A DNA stretch of 64,000 bases, from positions 1-64,000 of the forward strand of contig CANOEC010000022.1 in the NCBI GenBank assembly GCA_947564735.1, written 5' to 3'. The DNA is from an uncultured Lachnospiraceae bacterium (GTDB lineage: Bacteria; Bacillota; Clostridia; Lachnospirales; Lachnospiraceae). Below, piece by piece: positions 16,309-25,044 of the stretch. Under the pieces are notes generated by a model. That model had not been told where the DNA came from. It worked only from the letters and a program-made list of their open reading frames with translations, and searched no databases. Both the position numbers and the translations under genes were made by a program. Positions within the stretch are counted from its first letter, which is position 1. Each line of letters starts with the position of its first letter.

Positions 16309-17539
16309 TTTTGTCGTCTGCAGCAACAACGCCGGGAAGCTCCTTGCCTTCTAAGAACTCAAGAGAAGCGCCGCCGCCTGTAGAGATATGGGACATCTTA
16401 TCTGCGAAACCTAACTGATTTACAGCCGCTGCACTGTCACCACCACCGATGATAGTTGTTGCAGAAGTCTCAGCCAGAGATTTTGCTACTGCAATCGTAC
16501 CTTTGGCAAGAATCGGATTCTCGAATACGCCCATCGGTCCGTTCCATACTACCGTCTTCGCAGACTTCACTGCATCGGCATACAGCTCAGCCGTCTTTGT
16601 ACCGATATCAAGACCCTCTTTGTCTGCCGGAATCTTATCAGCATCAACAACTTCTACCTCGATTTCCGCATCAATCGGATTCGGGAAAGCTGCCGCTACG
16701 GTTGTGTCGATAGGAAGAAGCAGTTTCTTGCCTAATTTCTCAGCCTTTGCCATCATTTCCTTACAATAATCAAGTTTCTCATCATCTACTAAGGAATTAC
16801 CGATTTCCATTCCCTGCGCTTTCAGGAACGTAAATGCCATACCACCGCCGATAATGAGTGTATCGCACTTCTCAAGCAGGTTGTTGATAACATTCAACTT
16901 ATCAGCCACTTTCGCGCCGCCGAGGATTGCCACGAAAGGTCTTACCGGATTCTCAACCGCATTGCCTAAGAAGTCGATTTCTTTCTGCATTAAGTAGCCG
17001 ACTGCATTCTCGCCGCCTTTTTCGGAGATATATTTTGTAACAACAGCTACGGACGCATGTGCTCTGTGTGCAGAACCGAACGCATCGCATACATACACAT
17101 CTGCCAAATCCGCCAGTTCTTTTGCAAAAGCCTCCCCTGCGTCAGCGGGCTTTGTCTCTTCTTTGCCACGGAAACGTGTATTCTGAAGCAGAACCACATC
17201 ACCTTCATTCATAGCTGCAACTGCTGCTGTAGCCGCCTCACCGGTTACATTATAATCTGCTACAAAATTAACGGGCTTACCTAATTTCTCGGAAAGTCTC
17301 TCTGCAACAGGTGCAAGGGACTCGCCCTCGTTAGGACCATTCTTAACTTTGCCAAGGTGGGAGCAAAGGATAACCTTGCCGCCGTCAGCAATCAGCTTAT
17401 TGATGGTAGGAAGCGCTGCAACGATACGTGTTTCGTCCGTAATCTTACCTTCCTTTAACGGTACGTTAAAATCGCATCTTACAAGGACGCGTTTGCCCTT
17501 CACGTTAATGTCATCTACTGTCTTTTTATTTAATGCCAT
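16301..17539 (-). CDS. pgk: Phosphoglycerate kinase
   Basis: A 412-aa cytosolic enzyme transferring phosphate from 1,3-bisphosphoglycerate to ADP. The N-domain substrate site is visible as [14 protein letters not shown] and TRF near FRGKEE; the C-domain has [19 protein letters not shown] and [19 protein letters not shown] precedes the ATG. gap is upstream but separated by a strong terminator, so pgk-tpiA need readthrough or their own promoter, which I could not place in the 80 bases available. Confidence 0.98.
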   Translation of the reverse strand: MALNKKTVDDINVKGKRVLVRCDFNVPLKEGKITDETRIVAALPTINKLIADGGKVILCSHLGKVKNGPNEGESLAPVAERLSEKLGKPVNFVADYNVTGEAATAAVAAMNEGDVVLLQNTRFRGKEETKPADAGEAFAKELADLADVYVCDAFGSAHRAHASVAVVTKYISEKGGENAVGYLMQKEIDFLGNAVENPVRPFVAILGGAKVADKLNVINNLLEKCDTLIIGGGMAFTFLKAQGMEIGNSLVDDEKLDYCKEMMAKAEKLGKKLLLPIDTTVAAAFPNPIDAEIEVEVVDADKIPADKEGLDIGTKTAELYADAVKSAKTVVWNGPMGVFENPILAKGTIAVAKSLAETSATTIIGGGDSAAAVNQLGFADKMSHISTGGGASLEFLEGKELPGVVAADDKTE

Positions 17540-17620
17540 TGTGATACCCTCCTGATTTTATTCATAATCATTTTAATTTGTTCACTAAAATCTGATTTTT
17601 CCGCAACTGCTATTTCCCGG

Positions 17621-17653
17621 AAAAAAGAGACCCGGCCCAACGGCCGAGCCTCT
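17621..17653 (-). terminator. gap terminator
   Basis: On the minus strand AGAGGCTCGGCC and GGCCGGGTCTCT form a 12-bp stem with a GTTG loop, followed by TTTTT. It lies about 155 bases after the gap stop codon. Confidence 0.85.
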
Positions 17654-17710
17654 GTCATTTACATCTCGTATACTATTCTTTCTACATGAGCTTGCGGTTT
17701 GCGAAAAACA

Positions 17711-17777
17711 AATCCTGTGAAGCTTCGTTCTCTTTGCCGAGCTTGCCACAAGGCAAATCCCATAAAGCTTCGTTCTC
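17711..17777. repeat. Intergenic direct repeat after gap
   Basis: Two copies of a 22-base unit (AATCC, four variable bases, AAGCTTCGTTCTC) begin at 17711 and 17756, spaced by 45 bases. They lie in the gap 3' untranslated region. Function unknown. Confidence 0.6.
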
Positions 17778-17806
17778 ATGAAGTTAATTCCGCTAGGAAT
17801 TTACTT

Positions 17807-18808
17807 CTATGCTAACTCAGAGAAGTATTTGATTGTACGAACCATCTGAGATGTGTAGCTGTTCTCGTTGTCATACCAAGAAACAACCTGTACCAGATTG
17901 TCTTCGCCAACCATTGTCTGTGTTGCATCAAAGATAGAACCGTATGTGCTTCCAACGATATCGGAAGAAACGATTTCATCCTCATTGTATCCGAAGGACT
18001 CTGTAGCTGCTGCCTTCATAGCTGCATTAATTTCTTCCTTTGTTACAGATTTCTCAACAGTTGCTACAAGGATTGTTGTAGAACCTGTCGGGGTAGGAAC
18101 ACGCTGTGCGGAACCAATCAGCTTGCCGTTCAGTTCAGGGATAACCAGACCGATAGCTTTTGCTGCACCTGTGCTGTTAGGAACGATATTCACAGCGCCT
18201 GCGCGGGATCTTCTTAAGTCACCCTTTCTCTGAGGACCGTCAAGAATCATCTGGTCGCCTGTGTAAGCATGAATTGTGCTCATGATACCAGATTTGATGC
18301 CTGCCAAGTCGTTCAGTGCTTTAGCCATAGGAGCCAAGCAGTTTGTTGTACAGGAAGCTGCAGAAATGATTGTATCCTCAGCCTTCAATGTCTTATGGTT
18401 TACATTGTAAACGATTGTAGGAAGGTCGTTACCTGCAGGTGCAGAAATAACAACTTTTCTTGCGCCGGCATTGATGTGTGCCTGTGCCTTCTCTTTGCTT
18501 GTATAGAAGCCGGAGCACTCTAATACAACGTCAACCTTCAACTCACCCCAAGGGCAGTTGTTTGCGTCGGGCTCTTTGTAGATTTTAAGTGTCTTGCCAT
18601 CAACTGTGATTGTATCTTCGCCTGCGGATACGGTATCTGCCAGAGCATATTTACCCTGAGAGGAATCATATTTTAACAAGTGTGCCAACATCTTGGGGCT
18701 TGTCAAATCATTGATTGCCACAACTTCATATCCTTCTGCACCAAACATCTGTCTGAATGCGAGACGACCGATACGGCCAAAACCATTAATTGCTACTCTT
18801 ACTGCCAT
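17807..18808 (-). CDS. gap: Glyceraldehyde-3-phosphate dehydrogenase
   Basis: A 333-aa NAD-dependent type I GAPDH. The Rossmann start is INGFGRIGR, the catalytic cysteine is C153 ([13 protein letters not shown]) and the base is H180 ([10 protein letters not shown]). NAD specificity fits the Asp of AINDLT near residue 34. AGGAGGG lies before the ATG. A promoter and a leader with inverted repeats lie upstream. Head of the gap-pgk-tpiA glycolytic cluster. Confidence 0.98.
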   Translation of the reverse strand: MAVRVAINGFGRIGRLAFRQMFGAEGYEVVAINDLTSPKMLAHLLKYDSSQGKYALADTVSAGEDTITVDGKTLKIYKEPDANNCPWGELKVDVVLECSGFYTSKEKAQAHINAGARKVVISAPAGNDLPTIVYNVNHKTLKAEDTIISAASCTTNCLAPMAKALNDLAGIKSGIMSTIHAYTGDQMILDGPQRKGDLRRSRAGAVNIVPNSTGAAKAIGLVIPELNGKLIGSAQRVPTPTGSTTILVATVEKSVTKEEINAAMKAAATESFGYNEDEIVSSDIVGSTYGSIFDATQTMVGEDNLVQVVSWYDNENSYTSQMVRTIKYFSELA

Positions 18809-19126
18809 TTTTAGTCCCTCCTAAATAATGTTTTTTATATAATTTTACCCTTACCGTATGCGCACCATACACATAGGATTGGTAAAATTTAGTCAGCAGA
18901 TTTATTTTACCCAATTTGTCCCAAAAATTCAAGACGTAAATCTAAAATAATTGTGAAATCTTGTTTTTCCAAAAAAAATCAGTTATAGTAAACTAGACTG
19001 TGCCAAAACAGACCAAATTCTACAAAAAACTGATTATATATAAGTTTTGTTTTGGATATTTGAAATCTTAAATAATAGTTTTAATGTCAGTATCTAAAAA
19101 ACTTTGAAATTCAGGAGGACCCTATC
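18809..19126. other. Divergent intergenic region between gap and the PHP gene
   Basis: Holds the gap promoter and leader (18809-18932) on the minus strand. The rest is A+T-rich, fits the upstream region of the plus-strand PHP gene and shows no open frame; several weak -10-like boxes (for example TAAATA near 19070) prevent a firm promoter call. Confidence 0.4.
18904..18932 (-). promoter_or_regulatory. gap promoter
   Basis: On the minus strand TTGAAT, a 17-base spacer and TAAAAT, about 95 bases before gap. The leader then carries an inverted repeat ATTTTACC...GGTAAAAT (18843-18891) enclosing GTATG...CATAC, a possible operator or RNA structure. Confidence 0.55.
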
Positions 19127-19939
19127 ATGATTACAGCAGATTGTCATTTACACTCTTCCTTCTCGCCCGACTCAGATACTCCTATGGAAGAAATGATTAA
19201 ACAGGGAATCAGAGCCGGGCTGACGCACATGTGCTTTACAGAGCACAACGATTTTGATTATCCGGCTTCGTCATCTCCTGCCGGCTTCTGGGACTTAAAT
19301 CCGGATGCTTATCTGTATGATTTCTTAAAGCTTCGGGACAAATATGCTGACCAGATTACGCTCTGCTTCGGTGTGGAACTGGGTATGCAGCCCCACTTAT
19401 CACGGAAAAATGCCGCCTTTGCAAAAGAGCACGACTATGATTTCATCATTGCTTCCTCCCATATCTGCCACGGCAAAGACCCCTACTACCCCTCTTTCTA
19501 TGAGGGCAGAACATGCGGGGAAGCTTATCTGGAGTATTTTGAATCCATCCTTGAAAACCTGAAAGTCTACAGCAATTTTGATGTATACGGTCATCTCGAC
19601 TACGTGGTGCGCTACGGTCCGACGAAGGATGAAGGTTATTCTTATGAAGCCTACCGGGATATTTTCGATCGGATACTGAACCGTCTCATCTCCATGGAAA
19701 AGGGCATCGAAATCAACACCTCCGCACTCGCCAAGGGAATGCGTGAGCCCAATCCCTGCGCCGGCGTTCTGAGACGCTATCGCGAACTCGGCGGCGAAAT
19801 TATCACCACCGGTTCCGATGCACATAATCCGGCACAGATTGCCTATGCCTTCGACCGCGCCGCAGACATATTGAAAGACTGCGGTTTCCGGTACTATACG
19901 ACCTTTGAAAAACGCAGTCCTTCCTTTCATAAACTATAG
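19127..19939 (+). CDS. PHP-domain histidinol-phosphatase-type phosphoesterase
   Basis: A 270-aa PHP phosphoesterase. Metal-binding motifs are DCHLHSSFSPDS (5-16), FTEHNDFDYP (about 37-46), a central Glu near GVELGMQP, ASSHICHG, GHLDYVVRYG and TGSDAHNPAQIAYAF at the C-terminus. This is the arrangement of HisJ-type histidinol-phosphate phosphatases (HisK family). No other his genes are nearby, so another phosphomonoester substrate is possible. AGGAGGACCCTATC precedes the ATG. Convergent with the ROK regulator. Confidence 0.87.
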   Translation: MITADCHLHSSFSPDSDTPMEEMIKQGIRAGLTHMCFTEHNDFDYPASSSPAGFWDLNPDAYLYDFLKLRDKYADQITLCFGVELGMQPHLSRKNAAFAKEHDYDFIIASSHICHGKDPYYPSFYEGRTCGEAYLEYFESILENLKVYSNFDVYGHLDYVVRYGPTKDEGYSYEAYRDIFDRILNRLISMEKGIEINTSALAKGMREPNPCAGVLRRYRELGGEIITTGSDAHNPAQIAYAFDRAADILKDCGFRYYTTFEKRSPSFHKL

Positions 19940-19958
19940 TGCAGTTTTGAGCCATTCC

Positions 19959-19979
19959 GCCGGATTCCAGTCATCCGGC
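19959..19979. terminator. Possible bidirectional terminator between convergent genes
   Basis: GCCGGAT and ATCCGGC form a 7-bp stem with a 7-base loop between the PHP and ROK stop codons. No U-tract follows on either strand, so the call is weak. Confidence 0.3.
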
Positions 19980-19988
19980 AGCCGCTGT

Positions 19989-21014
19989 TTACACCACGCG
20001 GATATCTTTGTCAGTCAATTCTCTGCCAAGTTTACCGAGTCCTTTGAAATAGTACGATTCCGTCTGCGCTATGCCCGCCTGCGGAATCGCATCAGGCGGC
20101 AGTCTTAGACGGCATTCCTGCATCACATCTTCAAGGAGACGCTCCGCATCTTTTACACTGTCCAATATAATCTGCTGTGGATTGTACATACAAATCAGAT
20201 TTATCATAATCTGCGATATCAGCGCAGCAAACTCCTGCCGGTTCCTGCACTCATGCATCAGTTCCTCCACACTGCGTCCGCCAAGCTGCATATACCCAAG
20301 CTCCCCCGCGAAGCTGCCGCTGCCGGTATACACTTCTTTGTTAAGCACGATTCCCGCTCCGATTCCATCTCCGTCCGTATACAGATAAATCATATTCTCC
20401 GTCTGCGGATGCATGAGCTGATACCCTGCTGCCGCCGCGTTGATATCGTTGGTCACTCTTACCGGAATCCGGAACCTTTCCGCAAGCGCCGCCTGCAAAG
20501 GATATTTCTCCCACTCCGGCACCGAAGGAACTGCGAACACTTCCCCCCGGTTTGTCACTGCACCCTGTACGCCCACGGAAACTGCGCCGATACGCCCGCT
20601 CTTTCCTATCCATTCGTCCAGCACCTGCATCAGCTGTTCATGACAGCTTTCATTGCTCCTGCGCACAATCCTGCCTCTTTTTTCTTCCTGCAGTTCCATA
20701 TCTGCCACCGACAGTTCAAAACAGTCGTTCTTTACCGCCACAAGCACAATCCCGAATTTTTTCTGATTCAGCGCATAGACCTTTGCCCTGCGCCCTCCGG
20801 TAGAAGGCGCCGCCCCAAGGTTTAAAACCGTGCCGTCTAAGGTCAGTTCTTTGATGAGCATGTTCACTGTCGGCTGACTGATTCCCGTCATTTGGGCAAT
20901 CTCGACTCTGGTCGCCTGTCCGCACCTGCCAAGCGTCTCCTTGACCAGCCCGATATTCAGTTCCTTTAACACCGTCGGTTTTCCCGTAATCTCTTTATTC
21001 ATTCTAATATCCAT
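19989..21014 (-). CDS. ROK-family transcriptional repressor
   Basis: About 341 aa from the ATG at 21014; starts at 21038 or 21002 are also possible and none has a strong ribosome site. The N-terminal winged helix (about 20-75) contains RVEIAQMTGISQPTVNMLIK. The ROK domain follows with DINAAAAGYQ and IGAGIVLNKEVYTGSGSFAG. The segment that is ELGH with zinc-binding Cys in kinases is ELGYMQLGG here, and no CxCGxxGC cluster exists, so a sugar-sensing repressor rather than a kinase is likely. It overlaps the end of the sugar kinase gene. It probably binds the two operators around the GH4 promoter, which also drives its own gene. Confidence 0.85.
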   Translation of the reverse strand: MDIRMNKEITGKPTVLKELNIGLVKETLGRCGQATRVEIAQMTGISQPTVNMLIKELTLDGTVLNLGAAPSTGGRRAKVYALNQKKFGIVLVAVKNDCFELSVADMELQEEKRGRIVRRSNESCHEQLMQVLDEWIGKSGRIGAVSVGVQGAVTNRGEVFAVPSVPEWEKYPLQAALAERFRIPVRVTNDINAAAAGYQLMHPQTENMIYLYTDGDGIGAGIVLNKEVYTGSGSFAGELGYMQLGGRSVEELMHECRNRQEFAALISQIMINLICMYNPQQIILDSVKDAERLLEDVMQECRLRLPPDAIPQAGIAQTESYYFKGLGKLGRELTDKDIRVV

Positions 21015-21948
21015 GCCGTTTTCTTTGCCTGCGTACATAATCGAGCGCCAGATTCACCGCTCCCGTCACCGGAGCTTCCTCAGGTATGACCGCATATGCT
21101 TTCGGCGCATCTTCATGTAACGCTGTCATATACGCATCTATCAGAATTGGCTCTCTCGTCTGGAAAATACTCCCAATCAGTACTGCCGGTACTGCTTCCT
21201 CACACATATGCAGCCGCTTACAGACTGCCGCCGCATATCTGCCGAGGTCGTGGCCCATGCCGGAGAGAATTTCCCCGGACACCGTATCGCCTTCACGCGC
21301 CAGCCGGAATACCTCTATCGGCATTTGATATTTCTGTGCTTTTGTCATCTCATGATGACGCAGATGCGCACACACCTCCTCCATATTCCGGCACCCGAAC
21401 ACAGGCGGTACGGCTTTTTCAAGCCCGCTCTTTTTCCATGTACCTTCCTCAGAACGGAAAGCATAATGCATCGCCTTCCTTGTAATCTCACCGCCTCCGC
21501 CGTAATTGCCCGTAATAAAATCAAGATTCCTGAGCGTCAGCGTCTGCCCTTCCCGGTTTCGCCCCGCATGTCCTGCACCGGTTCCACAGATAGACACTAT
21601 TCCCACATAATCCTGCGTTGCGGCGCGCAGTCCAAGCCACGCATCATGTACCACTTCCGTCTTCGTATCCCCCATTATTTTCTGCACCGCCGGACACAAC
21701 ACGGCAAAGTCCTCCGGACCGTCCGCCCCGGAAATGCCAAACACCGCACAGGCAATTTCTTTCCGCGAAATTCCTGCCGCCTGCCATGCGGATTCCACTG
21801 CCGTCCGCATGGCAGCCGACGCTTCCTCTATGCCGCAGACCTGATAATTGCCCGCTCCGCCAAATCCTTCTGCAATGCTATTTCCGTTCTCATCCGCCAC
21901 AATACAATGGGTCTTGGAACCACCCACATCTACACCTAATACATACAT
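21004..21948 (-). CDS. BadF/BadG/BcrA-type sugar kinase (GlcNAc kinase-like)
   Basis: A 314-aa actin-fold ATPase. The phosphate-1 loop is GVDVGGSKTHCIVAD (5-19), the adenosine/phosphate-2 segment is VSICGTGAGHAGRN and the catalytic Asp is probably in VVHDAWLGL. The family includes N-acetylglucosamine and glucosamine kinases. It lies 26 bases downstream of GH4 and overlaps the ROK regulator, so all three are one operon. Together with GH4 the likely logic is phosphorylation of an imported glycoside or aminosugar followed by hydrolysis of the 6-phospho derivative, without a PTS component. The substrate is inferred, not shown. Confidence 0.85.
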   Translation of the reverse strand: MYVLGVDVGGSKTHCIVADENGNSIAEGFGGAGNYQVCGIEEASAAMRTAVESAWQAAGISRKEIACAVFGISGADGPEDFAVLCPAVQKIMGDTKTEVVHDAWLGLRAATQDYVGIVSICGTGAGHAGRNREGQTLTLRNLDFITGNYGGGGEITRKAMHYAFRSEEGTWKKSGLEKAVPPVFGCRNMEEVCAHLRHHEMTKAQKYQMPIEVFRLAREGDTVSGEILSGMGHDLGRYAAAVCKRLHMCEEAVPAVLIGSIFQTREPILIDAYMTALHEDAPKAYAVIPEEAPVTGAVNLALDYVRRQRKRHGY

Positions 21949-21974
21949 TTTATCACCTCATCTTTGCGCATCTG

Positions 21975-23273
21975 TCACTCTTTAAAAAACTTCGGAAGGT
22001 ATTCTCTGTTTGCCTGAAGCATCTCCGCAAGCGCCGCCTTTGCATCTACCGCATCATGTACAAGCGGATGATTTAAAAACGCGAGAAAGGCTTTGCTCCT
22101 ATCGCCGGAAACCGCCGCCTCTATTGTCAGCATTTCATAGGATTTCACCTGCAGCATGAGCCCCAGCACAGATGCCGGCACATCATTGTCCCGCAAAGGC
22201 TCCGCTCCGTCTGCACCGATAACGCAGTTTGTCTCAATGACGCTGTTATAGGGCATCTGTGGAATCAGTCCGCGGTTTAATACATCTACAATCTGCACAT
22301 CCTTGCGGTCATTATAAATGCTGTCAATCAAATTGATTGCCGCCTCGGAATATCTGGCTCCCCCACGTTTTGCGAGCGCCTCCGGCTTCTCCTTTAACTT
22401 CGGATCACTGTATTTTTCAAACAACTCCTTCTCCACTTTCTTTACCTGTTCCGCGCGCGTCCCTTCCAGCCCGACCGCCTGCGCTTCCTCTTCCTCTAAC
22501 ATATGCTTTTCCAGATAAAAATACTGCATGTACGGCGACAGCATACACCCAAGCTCCTGCGCAACTTTATCCATCTCCTCATTCTTCTCGATATTTTTGA
22601 CAACGCTTTCCTTGTTGTAGACATGCAGAATTTCCTCTATGCGGTCTTTACCGTCCTGATAAGCATGATTCATCACGCTTAAGTGGTTCAGCCCGATAAA
22701 TCTGCAGTCAAGCTGCTCTGTCCCGACGCCGAGGCGTGCTGCCGCATCATGCTGCATATTGATGGAGCAGTTGCACAGCCCGATACATTTCACATTCGTA
22801 TATTTTAAAACTGCTTCTGTTACGATACCCGACGGATTCGTAAAATTAATCAGCCATGCCCGCGGACATATCTGCTCGATATCTTTGCAGATATCCAGTA
22901 ACACCGGTATCGTGCGAAGCGCCTTGAAGCAGCCGCCGATTCCGGTCGTCTCCTGTCCAATCATCCCGTATTTTAACGGAATCCGCTCGTCCCGCGACCT
23001 TGCATCCAGACCACCGACTCTTATCTGTGTGATGATAAAATCCGCGCCTTCCAACGCACCCCGTCTGTCAAGCGTGCCCTGCACTGCAATCGCCAGCCCT
23101 GCCTTCTCCACCATGCGCTTGGAAAATTCCGTATTAATCTGGAGCTTCCTTCGTCCTTCCTCTATGTCAACAAGCACCACCTCGGTGATGGGAAGTGTTC
23201 GATGGTGACAAATCACCCCTTCCAATAATTCTGGTGTATAACTGCTTCCTCCGCCTATGACTACCAGCTTCAT
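21975..23273 (-). CDS. GH4 6-phospho-beta-glucosidase-type hydrolase
   Basis: A 432-aa NAD- and metal-dependent glycosidase. The Rossmann start is VVIGGGSSYTPELLEG. ADFIITQIRVGG and RDERIPLKYGMIGQETTGIG are typical of the phospho-beta-glucosidase branch. Metal ligands are expected from the Cys of GLCNCSI and the His of FIGLNHLS. The mechanism is oxidation at C3, elimination and reduction. GAAGGAGGCGGGTTGT precedes the ATG. First gene of the GH4-kinase-ROK operon under a promoter with paired operators. Exact substrate unknown. Confidence 0.93.
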   Translation of the reverse strand: MKLVVIGGGSSYTPELLEGVICHHRTLPITEVVLVDIEEGRRKLQINTEFSKRMVEKAGLAIAVQGTLDRRGALEGADFIITQIRVGGLDARSRDERIPLKYGMIGQETTGIGGCFKALRTIPVLLDICKDIEQICPRAWLINFTNPSGIVTEAVLKYTNVKCIGLCNCSINMQHDAAARLGVGTEQLDCRFIGLNHLSVMNHAYQDGKDRIEEILHVYNKESVVKNIEKNEEMDKVAQELGCMLSPYMQYFYLEKHMLEEEEAQAVGLEGTRAEQVKKVEKELFEKYSDPKLKEKPEALAKRGGARYSEAAINLIDSIYNDRKDVQIVDVLNRGLIPQMPYNSVIETNCVIGADGAEPLRDNDVPASVLGLMLQVKSYEMLTIEAAVSGDRSKAFLAFLNHPLVHDAVDAKAALAEMLQANREYLPKFFKE

Positions 23274-23321
23274 ACAACCCGCCTCCTTCTCTATTCATCC
23301 AATCGTTCTGTCTGCTTTGCA

Positions 23322-23344
23322 CTTTTTTAATATTCTTTAATAAG
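23322..23344 (-). promoter_or_regulatory. Operator copy 2 (downstream of -10)
   Basis: A 23-base site matching 18 of 23 positions of the site at 23384-23406. It lies just downstream of the -10 box, where a bound repressor would block initiation. Probable ROK regulator site. Confidence 0.55.
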
Positions 23345-23352
23345 TTAAATCT

Positions 23353-23381
23353 ATCTTATCATGCACCACGACATATTGCAA
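23353..23381 (-). promoter_or_regulatory. Promoter of the GH4-kinase-ROK operon
   Basis: On the minus strand TTGCAA, a 17-base spacer and TAAGAT, about 80 bases before the GH4 start codon. Confidence 0.65.
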
Positions 23382-23383
23382 CC

Positions 23384-23406
23384 GTTTTTTAAGTTTCTTA
23401 AAAAAG
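23384..23406 (-). promoter_or_regulatory. Operator copy 1 (upstream of -35)
   Basis: A perfect palindrome with 9-base arms: TTTTTTAAG, three bases, CTTAAAAAA. It lies two to three bases upstream of the -35 box. A/T-rich palindromes of this type are used by ROK repressors such as NagC and XylR. Confidence 0.65.
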
Positions 23407-23508
23407 TATTCGTAAAAAGCTGGACACTAAATAAAAACCTCCCGGCTTCCGATAAATACAATAGCACACGAAAGCGAAACATATAAGATATAACGGAGGT
23501 AATCAGCT

Positions 23509-23751
23509 ATGCCAATCGATGAGATGAAACAAGTGATAGATTCTATGGAATATTCACTCAAACTGCGCAGCCGGGCGCAGGCACAACGACGTGCAGAGGA
23601 GGCCGAACGCGCAAAAAAGGCATTTCAGGAAAAACTGATGCTCGCTGCCGCCAGCAAAACACAGCTTGACGGCATGGTATCAAATGTCAAAGGAAAACAT
23701 GACGCCGTCCTCAGGGACCAGCTCATGGGAATGATGATGGCAGGCTTCTAA
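23509..23751 (+). CDS. Small hypothetical protein (80 aa)
   Basis: An 80-aa protein with no family I recognise. It is mainly helical, with a charged stretch rich in Arg, Ala and Glu (RAQAQRRAEEAERAKKAFQE, about 22-41), followed by a less charged tail ending MMMAGF. A clear ribosome site (ACGGAGGTAATCAGCT) supports translation. It stands alone, divergent from the GH4 operon and convergent with GH8. The end of the coding region can form a hairpin (GGCAGG with CCTGCC, 23740-23766) that may act in termination. Confidence 0.6.
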   Translation: MPIDEMKQVIDSMEYSLKLRSRAQAQRRAEEAERAKKAFQEKLMLAAASKTQLDGMVSNVKGKHDAVLRDQLMGMMMAGF

Positions 23752-23783
23752 CAAAGAAACCTGCCAATGATATAATACGCCAA

Positions 23784-24929
23784 TTACCAGATTCGGTAGT
23801 GTCCGCTCAACGAAAGAAAAGCAAACAGATAGAGACAATTATCATAGTACCGCCTGTCCCCTTCACGCAGGGGCGTCTCCCACAACTGCTTCACGCAGTC
23901 TAAGGCATACTCCCCATCTGCAGCCAAAGACGCCTGCGCGTTCGTTGCAGTAATCGCAACCGGATGCAGCGCGTTCTCCGGCAGCGGCGTGCCGTCAATC
24001 TCATAAATTCTGTAATCATGGTCCGGTACATTCACTGCAAAGAAACGCTGTATGCGGTTCGCACAATCCTGTTCCCACATATCCGCCCCGAACCACTCGT
24101 AATCGAGTCCGATATTGGCGGCAACCCTGTATGCATCGCTGTAAAACCAGTCATGTCTTCCGCCGAACCGCTCATAATCTCCGGCATGCGGGCTTCCGTC
24201 ATAATCCGCATATTCCGCTGCAAGCCCCGTCTTCTCATGACACGCCTTCTTCAGATACTCCCTGCTGGCAGACGCCGCCTCCTTCCAGAACGCCCTGTCT
24301 TCTTCATTCGCCCAGAGCGCAAATAACTCGTAGAAATGTGGAAGATGATAGGACGGATCGCTCCAGTCACATTCCGTAATAAACTTAATCAATTTGTTGG
24401 AGGGTTCCCACATCGGTCCGCCACCTTCCCCGTTCTCTCCTTTATGAAGGCATTCATGCAGAATCGCACGCGCTTCCTTTGCATAGCAGTAGATGCCATC
24501 CCCGTCACCCCAGCGGTGCGAGGCGAAGAAAAGCGCCATTGCAAAATATTCTTCACCGTCGGGCGCAGGTCCATATGCATTTTTCGTGCCATCGAGCCCG
24601 CATGACCATGCAAAGTACCCTTTATTGACCCCTTCTTCCAGATACATATAAGTCTTTGTCCATTTCCAGATACGGTCAAATTCTTCTTTCTTGTCCAGCT
24701 GCACGCACATCATCATGCCATAAGACATTCCTTCTGTCCTGACATCGTGATTACCGGTATCTGTCAGATACCCCATATCTGCTCCGACCGGATGATAAAT
24801 TCTTTCCTCGTCGCTTCCGTAAAACATGGTTTGAAAAATCTGCTCCAGTCTCTCTTCAATTTCCTGCGGAGAATACCCTGCTTCCGCAAACATATTCCTG
24901 TAAACCCCCGACTCATATGCACCTGCCAT
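23784..24929 (-). CDS. GH8 reducing-end xylose-releasing exo-oligoxylanase
   Basis: A 381-aa intracellular GH8 enzyme (no signal peptide), predicted to remove the reducing-end xylose from xylo-oligosaccharides. The (alpha/alpha)6 barrel shows NHDVRTEGMSYGMM with the general acid Glu (about 66), GYFAWSCGLDG, and APDGEEYFAMALFFA with a catalytic-site Asp (about 128). FGGRHDWFYSDAYRVAANIG is in the C-terminal half. The length of about 380 aa without secretion signal fits Rex enzymes rather than secreted endoxylanases or chitosanases. Single gene, 115 bases downstream of the chemoreceptor; suggests uptake of xylo-oligosaccharides by another locus. Confidence 0.9.
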   Translation of the reverse strand: MAGAYESGVYRNMFAEAGYSPQEIEERLEQIFQTMFYGSDEERIYHPVGADMGYLTDTGNHDVRTEGMSYGMMMCVQLDKKEEFDRIWKWTKTYMYLEEGVNKGYFAWSCGLDGTKNAYGPAPDGEEYFAMALFFASHRWGDGDGIYCYAKEARAILHECLHKGENGEGGGPMWEPSNKLIKFITECDWSDPSYHLPHFYELFALWANEEDRAFWKEAASASREYLKKACHEKTGLAAEYADYDGSPHAGDYERFGGRHDWFYSDAYRVAANIGLDYEWFGADMWEQDCANRIQRFFAVNVPDHDYRIYEIDGTPLPENALHPVAITATNAQASLAADGEYALDCVKQLWETPLREGDRRYYDNCLYLFAFLSLSGHYRIW

Positions 24930-25044
24930 CCTCTATTCCTCCTGTTTCTGTTCGTTCAGGCTTCCTTATCCGGAAATCATCTGCCTGTTCCCGAATGTGG
25001 TCTCTAACTCCGATGATATAATTCTTCCTCCGATAATGCAATTC

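Noticed and set aside
17585-17779. 64-codon frame after gap
   Set aside because: It spans the direct repeats and the terminator; its repeated peptide is a by-product of the DNA repeat.
19400-19930. 176-codon frame opposite the PHP gene
   Set aside because: Exact antisense shadow of a well-supported phosphoesterase.
21208-21939. 243-codon frame opposite the BadF-type kinase
   Set aside because: Antisense shadow with biased His/Arg/Pro composition; the kinase has intact motifs.
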